Part shown: in pieces, positions 50,959-59,852 of the stretch
How positions within the stretch are numbered: the first letter of the stretch is position 1
How the letters are laid out: each line of letters opens with the position of its first letter
Notes under the pieces: model-generated
Seen by the model: only the letters and a program-made list of their open reading frames with translations
The model's database searches: none
Told to the model about the DNA's origin: nothing
Program-made: the position numbers and the translations under genes
Origin: Acidobacteriaceae bacterium
GTDB lineage: Bacteria; Acidobacteriota; Terriglobia; Terriglobales; Acidobacteriaceae
Direction of reading: 5' to 3'
Length of the DNA stretch: 64,000 nucleotides
NCBI GenBank assembly: GCA_003138515.1
Contig: PLGG01000015.1
Span: 238,218-302,217, forward strand

Positions 50959-52647
50959 ATGATAAAAGCTTCGCTGTTACTTGTCTGTGCCGCATTCACC
51001 GCGGGCATCGCCGCGGGCCAGACGCCGCTAACAAATCCGGTGTCGATCCAGGTCGACCTCGCCAAACCGGTGGGCAGCTACAAACTGATTTCCAGTTGGT
51101 TTGGCTACGACGAGTCCAACTACACAACGATGAAGTACGGCAGGCAATTGCTCGGGGAGTTGCACGACCTGAGCCCGGCGCCTGTCTACATTCGCACGCA
51201 CCATCTTTTGACTTCAGGCAACGGCGTGCCCGAGCTCAAGTGGAGCTCGTCGAATGTCTTCAGCCTCGACAACGATGGGAAACCAGTCTATGACTTCACC
51301 ATCACCGATCAGACATTCGACGCGTTTCGGAAGGCCGGCGTACGGCCGATGGTGGAACTCGGATTCATGCCTAGGGATCTGGCCGCAGCGGTTCCGAGCA
51401 TCAGCGAATACCAGCTCCACTATCCCAGGCCGACAATGGGTGGCGCATCGAATAATCCGCCCAGGGATTACAAACTGTGGGGCGAGTTGGTCCGCAAATA
51501 CACCGAACATCTTGTCGAGCGCTACGGCCGCCAGCGGGTCGGCACCTGGTACTTCGAAGTCTGGAATGAGCCGGACATCGGCTATTGGCATGGCACACCC
51601 GAAGAGTATTTCAAGCTCTACGACTTTGCCGTCGCGGGAGTGAGGTCCGCACTGCCCGACGCGAAGGTCGGCGGCCCGGCGACCACGGGACCCGCCAATG
51701 AAAAAGCGACCGCCTTCCTCGATCGCTTTCTGCAACATTGTCTCCACAACAAAAGCGCGGCCGACGGCAAACAGGTCCCTCTCGACTTCATCTCGTTTCA
51801 TCCCAAGGGCCACACCACCCTGGTCGACGGACATGTGCGGATGGGCCTCTCCAACGAGCTGCAGGCGGCGCAAACGGGATTCCAGATCGTCGCGAAATAC
51901 CCTCAGTTTCGCCGCCTACTAATCATCCTGAGCGAAGCTGATCCTGAGGGCTGTGCAGCCTGCTCCATGAAGGACAATCCAGCCAACGCCTACCGCAATG
52001 GGCCGCTCTATGCGAGCTATACCGCGACAGCCATGAAGGCGTTGTTCGAGCTGCAGGACGAAGCGAAGGTGAACCTGATCGCCATGCTGTCCTGGTCCTT
52101 CGAGTTCGAGAACAAAAACTACTTCGAAGGATTTCGAACGCTCGCAAGCAACGGCATCGACAAGCCCATCCTCAATCTCTTTCGCATGGCGGGTCTCATG
52201 TCCGGCGAGCGCGTTGGGACTACCAGCACCGGCGCAGTTCCGCTCGCCGACCTTGTCGCATCGAGTCTGCGCCAGGCCCCCGACCTGGACGCCTTCGCGA
52301 CGAAAGCCGATCGTGAAGCGGCCGTCATGGTCTGGAATTATCACGATGACGATGTCCCCGCGCCAGAAGCGGCGGTGCGCATCACCGTCGCTGGAATTCC
52401 GGCCGGCGTCAAAAGAGTATTGCTCGAGCACTACCGGATCGACGACACGCACAGCAACTCCTACACCGCGTGGAAGAGCATGGGATCTCCGCAGTCACCG
52501 ACTCCTGAACAGTACGCCCAGCTCAAGCAGGCCGGTCAATTGCAGCTCCTCGCCTCTCCGGCTTGGCTCGACGTCGACCAGGGAACCGTGACCATCGAAA
52601 CGTCTCTCCGTCGCCAAGCGGTCTCGCTGCTGCGCCTCAAGTGGTGA
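50959..52647 (+). CDS. Secreted GH39-like glycoside hydrolase
   Basis: A 562-residue protein with a signal peptide (1-20). The barrel carries WYFEVWNEPDIGYW, the N-E-P acid/base strand of clan A enzymes, and LLIILSEADPEG where the nucleophile Glu is expected. GH39 enzymes include beta-xylosidase and alpha-L-iduronidase. The C-terminal part (about 440-560) is a beta-sandwich. Fits a secreted or periplasmic plant-polysaccharide enzyme; the exact substrate is unknown. It is followed by a strong terminator (52738-52774). Confidence 0.8.
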   Translation: MIKASLLLVCAAFTAGIAAGQTPLTNPVSIQVDLAKPVGSYKLISSWFGYDESNYTTMKYGRQLLGELHDLSPAPVYIRTHHLLTSGNGVPELKWSSSNVFSLDNDGKPVYDFTITDQTFDAFRKAGVRPMVELGFMPRDLAAAVPSISEYQLHYPRPTMGGASNNPPRDYKLWGELVRKYTEHLVERYGRQRVGTWYFEVWNEPDIGYWHGTPEEYFKLYDFAVAGVRSALPDAKVGGPATTGPANEKATAFLDRFLQHCLHNKSAADGKQVPLDFISFHPKGHTTLVDGHVRMGLSNELQAAQTGFQIVAKYPQFRRLLIILSEADPEGCAACSMKDNPANAYRNGPLYASYTATAMKALFELQDEAKVNLIAMLSWSFEFENKNYFEGFRTLASNGIDKPILNLFRMAGLMSGERVGTTSTGAVPLADLVASSLRQAPDLDAFATKADREAAVMVWNYHDDDVPAPEAAVRITVAGIPAGVKRVLLEHYRIDDTHSNSYTAWKSMGSPQSPTPEQYAQLKQAGQLQLLASPAWLDVDQGTVTIETSLRRQAVSLLRLKW

Positions 52648-52737
52648 CCGGCCTGCGACCCGATAACCGAAGTGTCAAGAAGGCGATTCGCCGGTTGCTT
52701 TGCGGCTGCGAGAGATTTATCCTTCACTTCTAATCGC

Positions 52738-52774
52738 GGCTCCTCCAAATGATGCGGAGGAGCCCGTCTTTTTT
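52738..52774 (+). terminator. Rho-independent terminator after the GH39-like gene
   Basis: Nine-pair stem GGCTCCTCC/GGAGGAGCC with a nine-base loop followed by CGTCTTTTTTC. It separates the glycosidase gene from the deoC operon. Confidence 0.85.
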
Positions 52775-52815
52775 CTCGGGATTCAGCTCTTCAGTCCATT
52801 TCCGGAGTCACTTCC

Positions 52816-53856
52816 ATGGCCCTCCAACCGGTCACCTCAAATAACAGCGCGTCCCACCCCAAGCCGCATACTGTTCAATCCATCCCCGTCGTCCTGAATG
52901 GACGCACCCTCGAAGCTAACCGGCGCATTCCGCTCAACCTTGATTGGGTTGAAGGCGTGCGCGTGAACACCAGCGCAGTGGAGCGGCGCGCGGCGACCCA
53001 TCTTGCGCGGCGCACCGTGAAGAAGGAGACGCAGGCAGCATGGCTGCTGCGCGCCATCGCGTGCATGGACCTGACCACCCTGAGCGGCGACGACTCGGCC
53101 GACCGCGTGCGACGTCTATGCGCCAAGGCGCGCAACCCGCTCCAGCGCCACATCGTTGAAGGCCTCGGCATTGAGGATCTGCATCTCACAGTCGGCGCAG
53201 TGTGCGTCTATCACGCGTTTGTCGAGACGGCGGTAAAAGCGCTCGAAGGCTCGGGCATTCCCGTCGCGGCGGTCTCGGCCGGATTCCCAGCAGGCCTTTC
53301 GCCGCTGGCCGAGCGCGTGGAAGAGATTCACCGCAGCGTCGAAGCCGGCGCGCAGGAGATCGACATTGTCATCACACGCGCGCACGTTTTCAACGGCGAG
53401 TGGCAGGCGCTCTACGACGAGGTTGCGGCGTTCAAACAGGCCGCGGGCACGGCTCACATGAAAGCCATCCTGGGCACCGGCGACCTGATGACCCTGCGCA
53501 ACGTAGCACGCGCCAGTTGGGTGGCGATGATGGCCGGCGCGGACTTCATCAAGACCTCGACGGGCAAAGAAAGCATCAACGCCACGCTGCCAGTTTCGCT
53601 GGTCATGGTTCGCTGCATTCGCGACTACGCGGAGCGCTCGGGCAGTGCGGTCGGGTTCAAGCCTGCAGGCGGCATTCGCACGGCAAAGCAAGCAACAGAC
53701 TGGCTCGCGATGATGAAGGACGAGCTGGGCCGACCATGGCTCGAGCCGTCACTCTTTCGGTTCGGCGCCAGTGGAATGTTAGGCGATATCGAGCGCCAAC
53801 TGGAGCATCATTTAACTGGGCGCTACTCGGCCACGTACCGTCATCCCATTGCATGA
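52816..53856 (+). CDS. deoC: Deoxyribose-phosphate aldolase
   Basis: Splits 2-deoxyribose 5-phosphate into glyceraldehyde 3-phosphate and acetaldehyde. The Schiff-base lysine is in ADFIKTSTGKES (about residue 255), the second lysine in GFKPAGGIRT, and CMDLTTLSGDDSADRV is the N-terminal barrel strand. At 346 residues it has an N-terminal extension of about 60 residues compared with E. coli DeoC. It is followed after 29 bases by the ALDH16-type gene, whose product could oxidise the acetaldehyde. Confidence 0.92.
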   Translation: MALQPVTSNNSASHPKPHTVQSIPVVLNGRTLEANRRIPLNLDWVEGVRVNTSAVERRAATHLARRTVKKETQAAWLLRAIACMDLTTLSGDDSADRVRRLCAKARNPLQRHIVEGLGIEDLHLTVGAVCVYHAFVETAVKALEGSGIPVAAVSAGFPAGLSPLAERVEEIHRSVEAGAQEIDIVITRAHVFNGEWQALYDEVAAFKQAAGTAHMKAILGTGDLMTLRNVARASWVAMMAGADFIKTSTGKESINATLPVSLVMVRCIRDYAERSGSAVGFKPAGGIRTAKQATDWLAMMKDELGRPWLEPSLFRFGASGMLGDIERQLEHHLTGRYSATYRHPIA

Positions 53857-53885
53857 AGGCTTGCTGAGGATCAGAAGGAGACGCT

Positions 53886-56309
53886 GTGAGCATTGCGGAA
53901 AAGTTCTATACCATGGAGTACGGAGCCGCGCCGGAAGATCCCAAAGAAGCCGTGCAATGGCTCGACCGCCATCACCGCCGCTTCGACGAATTCATCGGCG
54001 GTGCGTGGGTACAGCCTGCAAGCGGCGAGTATCAGACCACCAGCGATCCCTCAACCGGCGAAACCCTCGCCGAAGTCGCCAAGGGCAACACCGCCGACGT
54101 CGAAGCCGCCGTCTTCGCCGCGCGCAAGGCTCTTCCCGCCTGGCAGGCGTTGAGCTGCCATGAGCGCGCTCGCTATCTCTATGCTCTTGCCCGTCAGGTG
54201 CAGAAACACTCGCGCCGTCTCGCAGTTCTCGAAACCATGGACAACGGCAAGCCCATTCGTGAGAGCCGCGACATCGACATTCCTCTCGTCGCGCGCCATT
54301 TTTATCACCATGCCGGCTGGGCTCAGCTTCTTGAATCCGAATTTCCCAACTACCAGGCCTGCGGCGTCGTCGGCCAGATCATTCCGTGGAACTTTCCGCT
54401 GCTGATGTTTGCCTGGAAAGTAGCTCCGGCTCTGGCCGCGGGCAACACGGTGGTCATCAAGCCGGCAAAATATACTCCACTCACCGCGCTCGCATTTGCT
54501 GAGCTCGCCATGGAAGTCGGTCTGCCTCCCGGCGTTCTCAACGTGCTCACCTGCGACGCAAAGACTGGCCAGGCGCTCATCGAGCACCCGGGCATCGACA
54601 AAGTTGCCTTCACTGGCTCGACTGAAGTCGGCCGTACGATTCGCCTGGCCACCGCCAACTCCACGAAGAAGCTCTCGCTCGAGCTCGGCGGCAAATCTCC
54701 GTTCGTCGTATTCGACGACGCCGATCTTGACTCCGCAGTCGAGGGTCTGGTCGACGCCATCTGGTTCAACCAGGGCCAGGTGTGCTGCGCAGGCTCGCGC
54801 CTGCTGGTGCAGGAGCGCGTGGCCGAAACGCTTTACACCAAGGTTCGTGCCCGCATGGAATCGCTGCGCGTCGGCCCGCCGCTCGACAAGGCCATCGACA
54901 TCGGCGCGATCGTGTCGCCGGTGCAGCTCGAATCCATCCGCAAAATGGTTGACGCCGGCGTGGCCGAGGGCGCGCGCTGCTGGCAGCCAAGCAATCCGCT
55001 GCCGGAGAAGGGCTGCTTCTTCCCGCCCACGCTGCTCACCGACGTTCATCCCGCGGCAACCGTCGTCCAGGAAGAGATCTTCGGACCGGTCCTCGTTGCT
55101 ATGACCTTCCGCACGCCGGCCGAAGCTGCGGAACTCGCCAACAACACCATCTACGGACTCGCCGCGAGCATCTGGAGCGAGAACATCAACGTCGCTCTCG
55201 ACCTTGCTTCTCAGGTGAAAGCCGGTGTTGTCTGGGTCAACTGCACCAACCAATTTGACGCAGCCTGCGGATTCGGCGGCTATCGCGAATCCGGCTACGG
55301 ACGCGAAGGCGGGCGCGAGGGCATGCTCGAGTATCTGACGCCGGAGTGGCTGCACACGCTTCCGGCTGCTCCCGAGAAGGCCGCTCGCCCCAGCGCTCCC
55401 GAAATCGACGCCCCAGAGGAAACCACAAGCCCGCTTATCACTTCCAATATCGACCGCACCGTCAAGCAGTACATCGGCGGCAAGCAGGCGCGACCCGACT
55501 CCGGCTACTCGTTCCCGGTCTATGGCCGCGACGGTGAACTGCTGGGTGAAGCGCCTCTCGGCAATCGCAAAGACGTTCGCAACGCGGTCGAAGCCGCGCG
55601 CAACGCCTCAGGCTGGGCCAAAACTTCAGCCCACAATCGCGCGCAGGTCCTCTACTTCCTCGCCGAAAACATGATCCAGCGCCGCGACGAAATCGCACAT
55701 CGACTCTCTCGCGCCGTCGGCCCACACCCGAGAAATGATCAGAGCGAAATCCAGGCGGGCGTCGAAGTCGATCTTTCCATTGAGCGCATCTTCACCTATG
55801 CCGCCTGGGCCGATAAATACGAAGGCTTCGTCCATCATCCGCCGGGCCGCAACATCACCATCGCCATGCCTGAAGCCGTCGGCGCTATCGGAATTCTTGC
55901 GCCGTCTGAAGCGCCGCTGCTGGGTTTGCTTTCGTTGGTGCTGTCGGCCATCGCCGTCGGCAACACCGTGGTCGCGGTGCCTTCTGACCGCTATCCGCTC
56001 ATCATCGGCGACCTCTATCAATTGCTCGACACAAGCGACGTGCCCGCCGGTGTTGTGAATCTTGTCGCCGGCCGTCCCGCGGAGCTGGCCAAAACCCTCG
56101 CCGAGCACGACGGCATTGAGGCCATCTGGTGCTTCCGCAGCAACGAGGAAGCCGACGCGGTCCGCGCCGCCTCCATCGGCAATATGAAGCAAGTCTGGAC
56201 CAACGACGGCCATGAATACGACTGGTTCAATCCCGCGCAAGCCGAAGGCCGCTGGTTCCTGCAGCACGCCACGCAGGTGAAAAACATCTGGGTTCCCTAC
56301 GGCGAATGA
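53886..56309 (+). CDS. ALDH16-type fusion: active aldehyde dehydrogenase plus pseudo-ALDH domain
   Basis: An 807-residue protein starting with GTG at 53886 (AAGGAG upstream). Domain 1 (about 30-490) is a complete ALDH with Asn in IPWNFPLLM, FTGSTEVGR, Glu in SLELGGKSP and catalytic Cys300 in NQGQVCCAGSR. Domain 2 (about 520-807) has ALDH-like segments (YIGGKQARPDSGYSFPVYG, VGAIGILAPSEAPLLGLLSL, IAVGNTVVAVPSDRYPL) but no LGG glutamate and no GQxC cysteine, so it should be inactive. This two-domain layout and length are those of ALDH16 enzymes. Co-transcribed with deoC, it probably oxidises acetaldehyde or a related aldehyde. Confidence 0.88.
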   Translation: MSIAEKFYTMEYGAAPEDPKEAVQWLDRHHRRFDEFIGGAWVQPASGEYQTTSDPSTGETLAEVAKGNTADVEAAVFAARKALPAWQALSCHERARYLYALARQVQKHSRRLAVLETMDNGKPIRESRDIDIPLVARHFYHHAGWAQLLESEFPNYQACGVVGQIIPWNFPLLMFAWKVAPALAAGNTVVIKPAKYTPLTALAFAELAMEVGLPPGVLNVLTCDAKTGQALIEHPGIDKVAFTGSTEVGRTIRLATANSTKKLSLELGGKSPFVVFDDADLDSAVEGLVDAIWFNQGQVCCAGSRLLVQERVAETLYTKVRARMESLRVGPPLDKAIDIGAIVSPVQLESIRKMVDAGVAEGARCWQPSNPLPEKGCFFPPTLLTDVHPAATVVQEEIFGPVLVAMTFRTPAEAAELANNTIYGLAASIWSENINVALDLASQVKAGVVWVNCTNQFDAACGFGGYRESGYGREGGREGMLEYLTPEWLHTLPAAPEKAARPSAPEIDAPEETTSPLITSNIDRTVKQYIGGKQARPDSGYSFPVYGRDGELLGEAPLGNRKDVRNAVEAARNASGWAKTSAHNRAQVLYFLAENMIQRRDEIAHRLSRAVGPHPRNDQSEIQAGVEVDLSIERIFTYAAWADKYEGFVHHPPGRNITIAMPEAVGAIGILAPSEAPLLGLLSLVLSAIAVGNTVVAVPSDRYPLIIGDLYQLLDTSDVPAGVVNLVAGRPAELAKTLAEHDGIEAIWCFRSNEEADAVRAASIGNMKQVWTNDGHEYDWFNPAQAEGRWFLQHATQVKNIWVPYGE

Positions 56310-56322
56310 TCCGAGGACCGAT

Positions 56323-57795
56323 CTACTTCCCGATGCAGAAAGTTGAGAAGATCAGATTCAGAATGTCGTCGGACGTAGTCTGGCCGGTGAGCGAGTCGAG
56401 GGCCCACAGCGCGCGGTAGAGGTCAATCAGAATCATCTCGTGGGGAATGTTCCCGGCGTTTGCTTTCGCGGCGTCGACTAGCGCGGCGAGTGCAGTCGTG
56501 ACAGCCTGGTGTTGACGTAGATTCGTCAGCATTCCGGGTTCGGCTGCCGCTCCACCCGTGGCGAGCGATAGTATTCGTTCGCGCAGCGCGGCGATGCCGT
56601 CGCCGGTGAGCGCTGAAGTCGGGAGCGCAGGGAGCGCGGCGATTGCGGGTTGCGCTTGGGAAGCCGACTCAGACTCGCCCGCAAGCAAGTCGCTTTTATT
56701 GAGCGCAACAATCGCTGGCCTTCGTTCGACCGCAGCAAGCAGTCGGTGGTCCTCGTCGGTAAGCGACTGTGTGGCATCGAGAACGATGAGCACCAGCGCC
56801 GCGTCGGCCAGCGCTTCGTCGCTGCGGCGGATGCCGAGCTGCTCGGCCTCCTCGAGAAGTTCGCGGGCGCCCTCGCGGAAACCCGCCGTGTCCACCAATT
56901 CAATCGGAATGCCGCCGATTGAGATGCGTTCAGTGACCAGATCGCGCGTGGTGCCGGGCGATGCGGTCACGATGGCACGGTCGCGTTCAACCAACCTATT
57001 GAAGAGCGAGCTTTTGCCAACGTTGGGCCGCCCCACAATGGCCAGCGTCAAGCCGTCGTGGACGATGCGGCCGCGCGCGAACGTGGCCTCGAGAGCGGCG
57101 AGCGTCGGGGTGATCTCGTCGATGTGGCGAGCAATCTCGGCCTGCGGCGTCACGTCGATGTCGTCTTCCGCAAAGTCGATGCCGGCCTCAAGCAGTGCGA
57201 TCAGCTCCAAGAGCGATTGCTTCGCGGGCGCTGCGCGGCGGCTAAGCGCGCCGCCCATCTGGCTGGCGGCCTGGCGCGCCTGCGTCAGTGTCTGCGCATC
57301 GATCAAGTCGCGAACGGCTTCAGCTTGCGTCAGATCGAGCCGCCCGGCCAGAAAAGCGCGCTGCGTGAACTCTCCCGGCTCGGCCAAGCGCGCGCCGAGC
57401 TCGAGCGCGCGCCGCAACAGAAGGTCGAGCACCACCGGCGATCCATGCGCGGCAATCTCGACAAGATCTTCCGATGTGTACGAGTTTGGAGCGCCAAACA
57501 AAGTCACGAGCGCCTCGTCGATCCGGGCACCTTCGGCGCCCGCAGCCTCTTGCGCGCCGCCTGCGGCCTCTTGCGTGGCGCCCGCAGCCTCCCGCGTATC
57601 GAGCACGTCGGCCAAACGCGCATGGGCGTGCTCGAGGGGCTGATGAGGCCTCACGAGCTGTGAGGCAATCGACGCGGCTTGCGGCCCGCTCAGGCGCACA
57701 ATCCCGATTCCGCCCCGCCCAGGTGGCGTGGAGATAGCAGCGATGGTGTCAGTTGCAGTGCCAGATTCGAGATTTGGCGCGGTCATCGTTTGCAC
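56323..57795 (-). CDS. mnmE: tRNA uridine-34 modification GTPase MnmE
   Basis: With MnmG it installs the carboxymethylaminomethyl group on wobble uridines. In 490 residues: N-terminal tetrahydrofolate-binding domain with [14 protein letters not shown], the inserted G domain with P-loop [28 protein letters not shown] and NKSDL, and the C-terminal helix ending FCIGK whose Cys is conserved. In the N-terminal domain three seven-residue repeats ([21 protein letters not shown]) are inserted, coded by a 21-base tandem repeat at 57527-57589. It faces away from mutM. Confidence 0.95.
   Translation of the reverse strand: MQTMTAPNLESGTATDTIAAISTPPGRGGIGIVRLSGPQAASIASQLVRPHQPLEHAHARLADVLDTREAAGATQEAAGGAQEAAGAEGARIDEALVTLFGAPNSYTSEDLVEIAAHGSPVVLDLLLRRALELGARLAEPGEFTQRAFLAGRLDLTQAEAVRDLIDAQTLTQARQAASQMGGALSRRAAPAKQSLLELIALLEAGIDFAEDDIDVTPQAEIARHIDEITPTLAALEATFARGRIVHDGLTLAIVGRPNVGKSSLFNRLVERDRAIVTASPGTTRDLVTERISIGGIPIELVDTAGFREGARELLEEAEQLGIRRSDEALADAALVLIVLDATQSLTDEDHRLLAAVERRPAIVALNKSDLLAGESESASQAQPAIAALPALPTSALTGDGIAALRERILSLATGGAAAEPGMLTNLRQHQAVTTALAALVDAAKANAGNIPHEMILIDLYRALWALDSLTGQTTSDDILNLIFSTFCIGK
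57527..57589. repeat. 21-base tandem repeat inside mnmE
   Basis: Three near-copies of a 21-base unit (57527-57547, 57548-57568, 57569-57589) add three in-frame seven-residue blocks to MnmE without breaking it. A likely slippage product in a G+C-rich gene. Confidence 0.75.
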
Positions 57796-57895
57796 TCAGT
57801 GTAGTGTCTCGTCCCCGTAAGCCACATCGCATTACCGTCGTCGGAAGAGAGACGCCTTACAGCCATTCCTTTTTGCGATCATCTACAATAAGCCG

Positions 57896-58810
57896 ATGCC
57901 GGAACTGCCCGAGGTAGAGACGATCGCTCGCGGCGTCGACAAACGCATCCGAGGCGATCGCATCGTCCAGGTCTGGTTTGACCGCCATCCTCAACCCTTC
58001 AAGACGCCGCGTTCGCGCCAGGTCAGGGAGCTTGCAGGCCGCACCATCGTCGCGGTTCACCGCAGCGGTAAACACATCGTCTTTGAATTGAGTTCGTCAG
58101 GGACTACCCTCGATGCTCACAAGCCCGGCGCACACACGCCAGCTGCACACGAGCGCGAAGCGCTCAGGCCCTCCGCTCACGAGCGCGAAGCGCTCAGGTC
58201 TTTCGCTCAGTGGATCGTTCATCTCGGAATGACCGGTCGGCTGTTGGTCACCACGCCCGAAAGCCCTGTTGCTCTTCACACCCATGCGCGGCTCACCCTG
58301 GCGAGCGGCCGCGAGTTGCGTTTCGTCGATCCGCGGCGGTTTGGCCGGCTTGAATTTCGCGATCTTCGTCGCGGCGCTGCATTCGGCGCGCCGGGCGACG
58401 AACCGCTCACCATCGGCGAGCGCGAATTCGCCGCACTCTTCCGCGGGCGGCGTTTATACATCAAGGCAGCTCTGCTGAACCAGACTCTGCTGGCTGGCGT
58501 GGGCAATATCTACGCCGACGAAAGCCTCTTTCAGGCCGGCATTCGCCCGCGGCGGCGTGCCAACCGCGTCACCCGCGCCGAGCTCGACAGGTTACGACTT
58601 GCGCTGCGCGAGGTTCTTACGCGCGCAATTCGACTTGGCGGCTCGTCGGTGTCCGATTATGTTGACGCCGATGGCGAGCGTGGCTTTTTTCAACTTGAGC
58701 ACTGCGTCTACCTCCGCACCGGAGAGCCCTGCCGCCGCTGCCAAACACCGATTCGCAGGGTTGTCCTCGCCGGGCGCGGAACCCACTACTGTCCCAAATG
58801 CCAGCGCTGA
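57896..58810 (+). CDS. mutM: Formamidopyrimidine-DNA glycosylase
   Basis: Removes 8-oxoguanine and formamidopyrimidines and nicks the strand. MPELPEVETIARG holds the catalytic Pro2 and Glu3; Lys near 57 in RSGKHIVFEL and NQTLLAGVGNIYADE with the H2TH helix follow; the zinc finger CRRCQTPIRRVVLAGRGTHYCPKC in shortened form (C-x2-C, C-x2-C) ends it. At 304 residues it is about 30 longer than usual: two ten-residue blocks beginning AHEREALR are inserted at about 84-103. ATG 57896 has no strong ribosome site. Confidence 0.95.
   Translation: MPELPEVETIARGVDKRIRGDRIVQVWFDRHPQPFKTPRSRQVRELAGRTIVAVHRSGKHIVFELSSSGTTLDAHKPGAHTPAAHEREALRPSAHEREALRSFAQWIVHLGMTGRLLVTTPESPVALHTHARLTLASGRELRFVDPRRFGRLEFRDLRRGAAFGAPGDEPLTIGEREFAALFRGRRLYIKAALLNQTLLAGVGNIYADESLFQAGIRPRRRANRVTRAELDRLRLALREVLTRAIRLGGSSVSDYVDADGERGFFQLEHCVYLRTGEPCRRCQTPIRRVVLAGRGTHYCPKCQR
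58148..58198. repeat. In-frame 30-base palindromic repeat inside mutM
   Basis: Two copies (58148-58168 and 58178-58198) share a 21-base core that contains the hairpin GAGCGC/GCGCTC with loop GAA. They code AHEREALRPS and AHEREALRSF. A partial, more divergent copy may precede them. The same GCGAAGC loop style is seen in the extragenic hairpin at 45135-45161. Confidence 0.8.
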
Positions 58811-59852
58811 TCGTCATTCGGAGGGTGTACGCGCACGCTACCCTATGTTTTTTTGAAGAATTTTCGCCCTTTTACTTCCAGAATCCAGACAATCGGGCGT
58901 CCCACGTGTCATAAGTGGCTGCAACTAAACAATGTTGTGAACGGAACACAGATTGCTAGATTATTTGCGCCAGTGATGTGTGGCCGCTCAAAGCAACGTC
59001 GAGCGACCCTGATCAGCACCGGGCACCCGGCAGAGCAACCGCCAACGAGCGGCCCTGAAAAAGGGATAAGCCAACCGGGGAGCCTGCAATCGGAGCAGAG
59101 CAGACAGCCCGCTCCTCAACTCGCTGGGAGGCCAGTGACCAGCGCAGGATCCCGACGCCGCTCTTGAAACGCCACTCCTGAGAGTGGCGTTTCGTGCGTC
59201 AGGGCTCATTTCCAATTGGCGTAGGGGTCATCCCGTAGCCGAACCTGAAGTGCGCCAGGCTTATTACTTAAGGCGGTTCCTCCCCGATCCCGCACTTGCC
59301 AGAGGGGGACCTTCCCTGTACTATCGGAGTTGCCTATCAAGCGGCTGACGCGGGCCACCCGGGTATGGGGTAGAGCAAGCTCGCCGCAGAGCAAAGAAAT
59401 CATCGTCAGGCAGTCTGATTGCGATCAAGCTGTGCGCGGCGAAGGCTCACATAGGAAAGGGCATTCTCCGAGAAAAGCAGAACCTGCGCCGGGAAAACTC
59501 CGGCGGTCGGATGGAGTTGATTGACGGCTCCCGCGGATAAGAAGGCAATCGCATTCTCTAGTAGGCTCATGGGTTGGAACCACAGAATCTGAAGCGCGGA
59601 GTTGGTTTGAGGACCATTCGCGCAGCATTTCGTCGCTCTGCAGTCGGGCTTCTTGTTCCTCATCGAGGGAAAAACCTCGCAGGGAAGGAAACGGTCTGCA
59701 CCAGTTTAAGCATTGAGCAGTTCGTTGATTGATCAGCACTGCTTTCCGGAGGAATCCAGAGAGCACTTGTGCAGAGTCGTGAACGGCTCAATCCGGGGTT
59801 AAACGCGCATTTCAATAAACCAGAAAGCAAAGCACCAGGAAGTATACGCATC
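58811..59852. other. One-kilobase gene-free stretch with a strong hairpin
   Basis: No supported coding region. TTGTGA (near 58934) and TAGATT (near 58956) could form a promoter; the next 200 bases are rich in pairable words (GGCCGCTC near 58982 with GAGCGGCC near 59055) and end at the perfect 12-pair hairpin at 59166-59193, which fits a small RNA of about 220 bases. It does not match tmRNA, SRP RNA or known riboswitch cores by eye. 59194-59850 shows nothing clear apart from the leader of the next gene. Confidence 0.3.
59166..59193 (+). terminator. Perfect 12-pair hairpin, possible terminator of a small RNA
   Basis: GAAACGCCACTC/GAGTGGCGTTTC with tetraloop CTGA. The T-rich flank is short (GTTTCGT), so it might be a processing or stabilising stem instead. 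Confidence 0.45.

Noticed and set aside
58930..59193. Cobalamin riboswitch, tmRNA, 6S RNA or SRP RNA
   Set aside because: None of the core words of these RNAs (B12 box, tmRNA ends, SRP apical loop) could be found.
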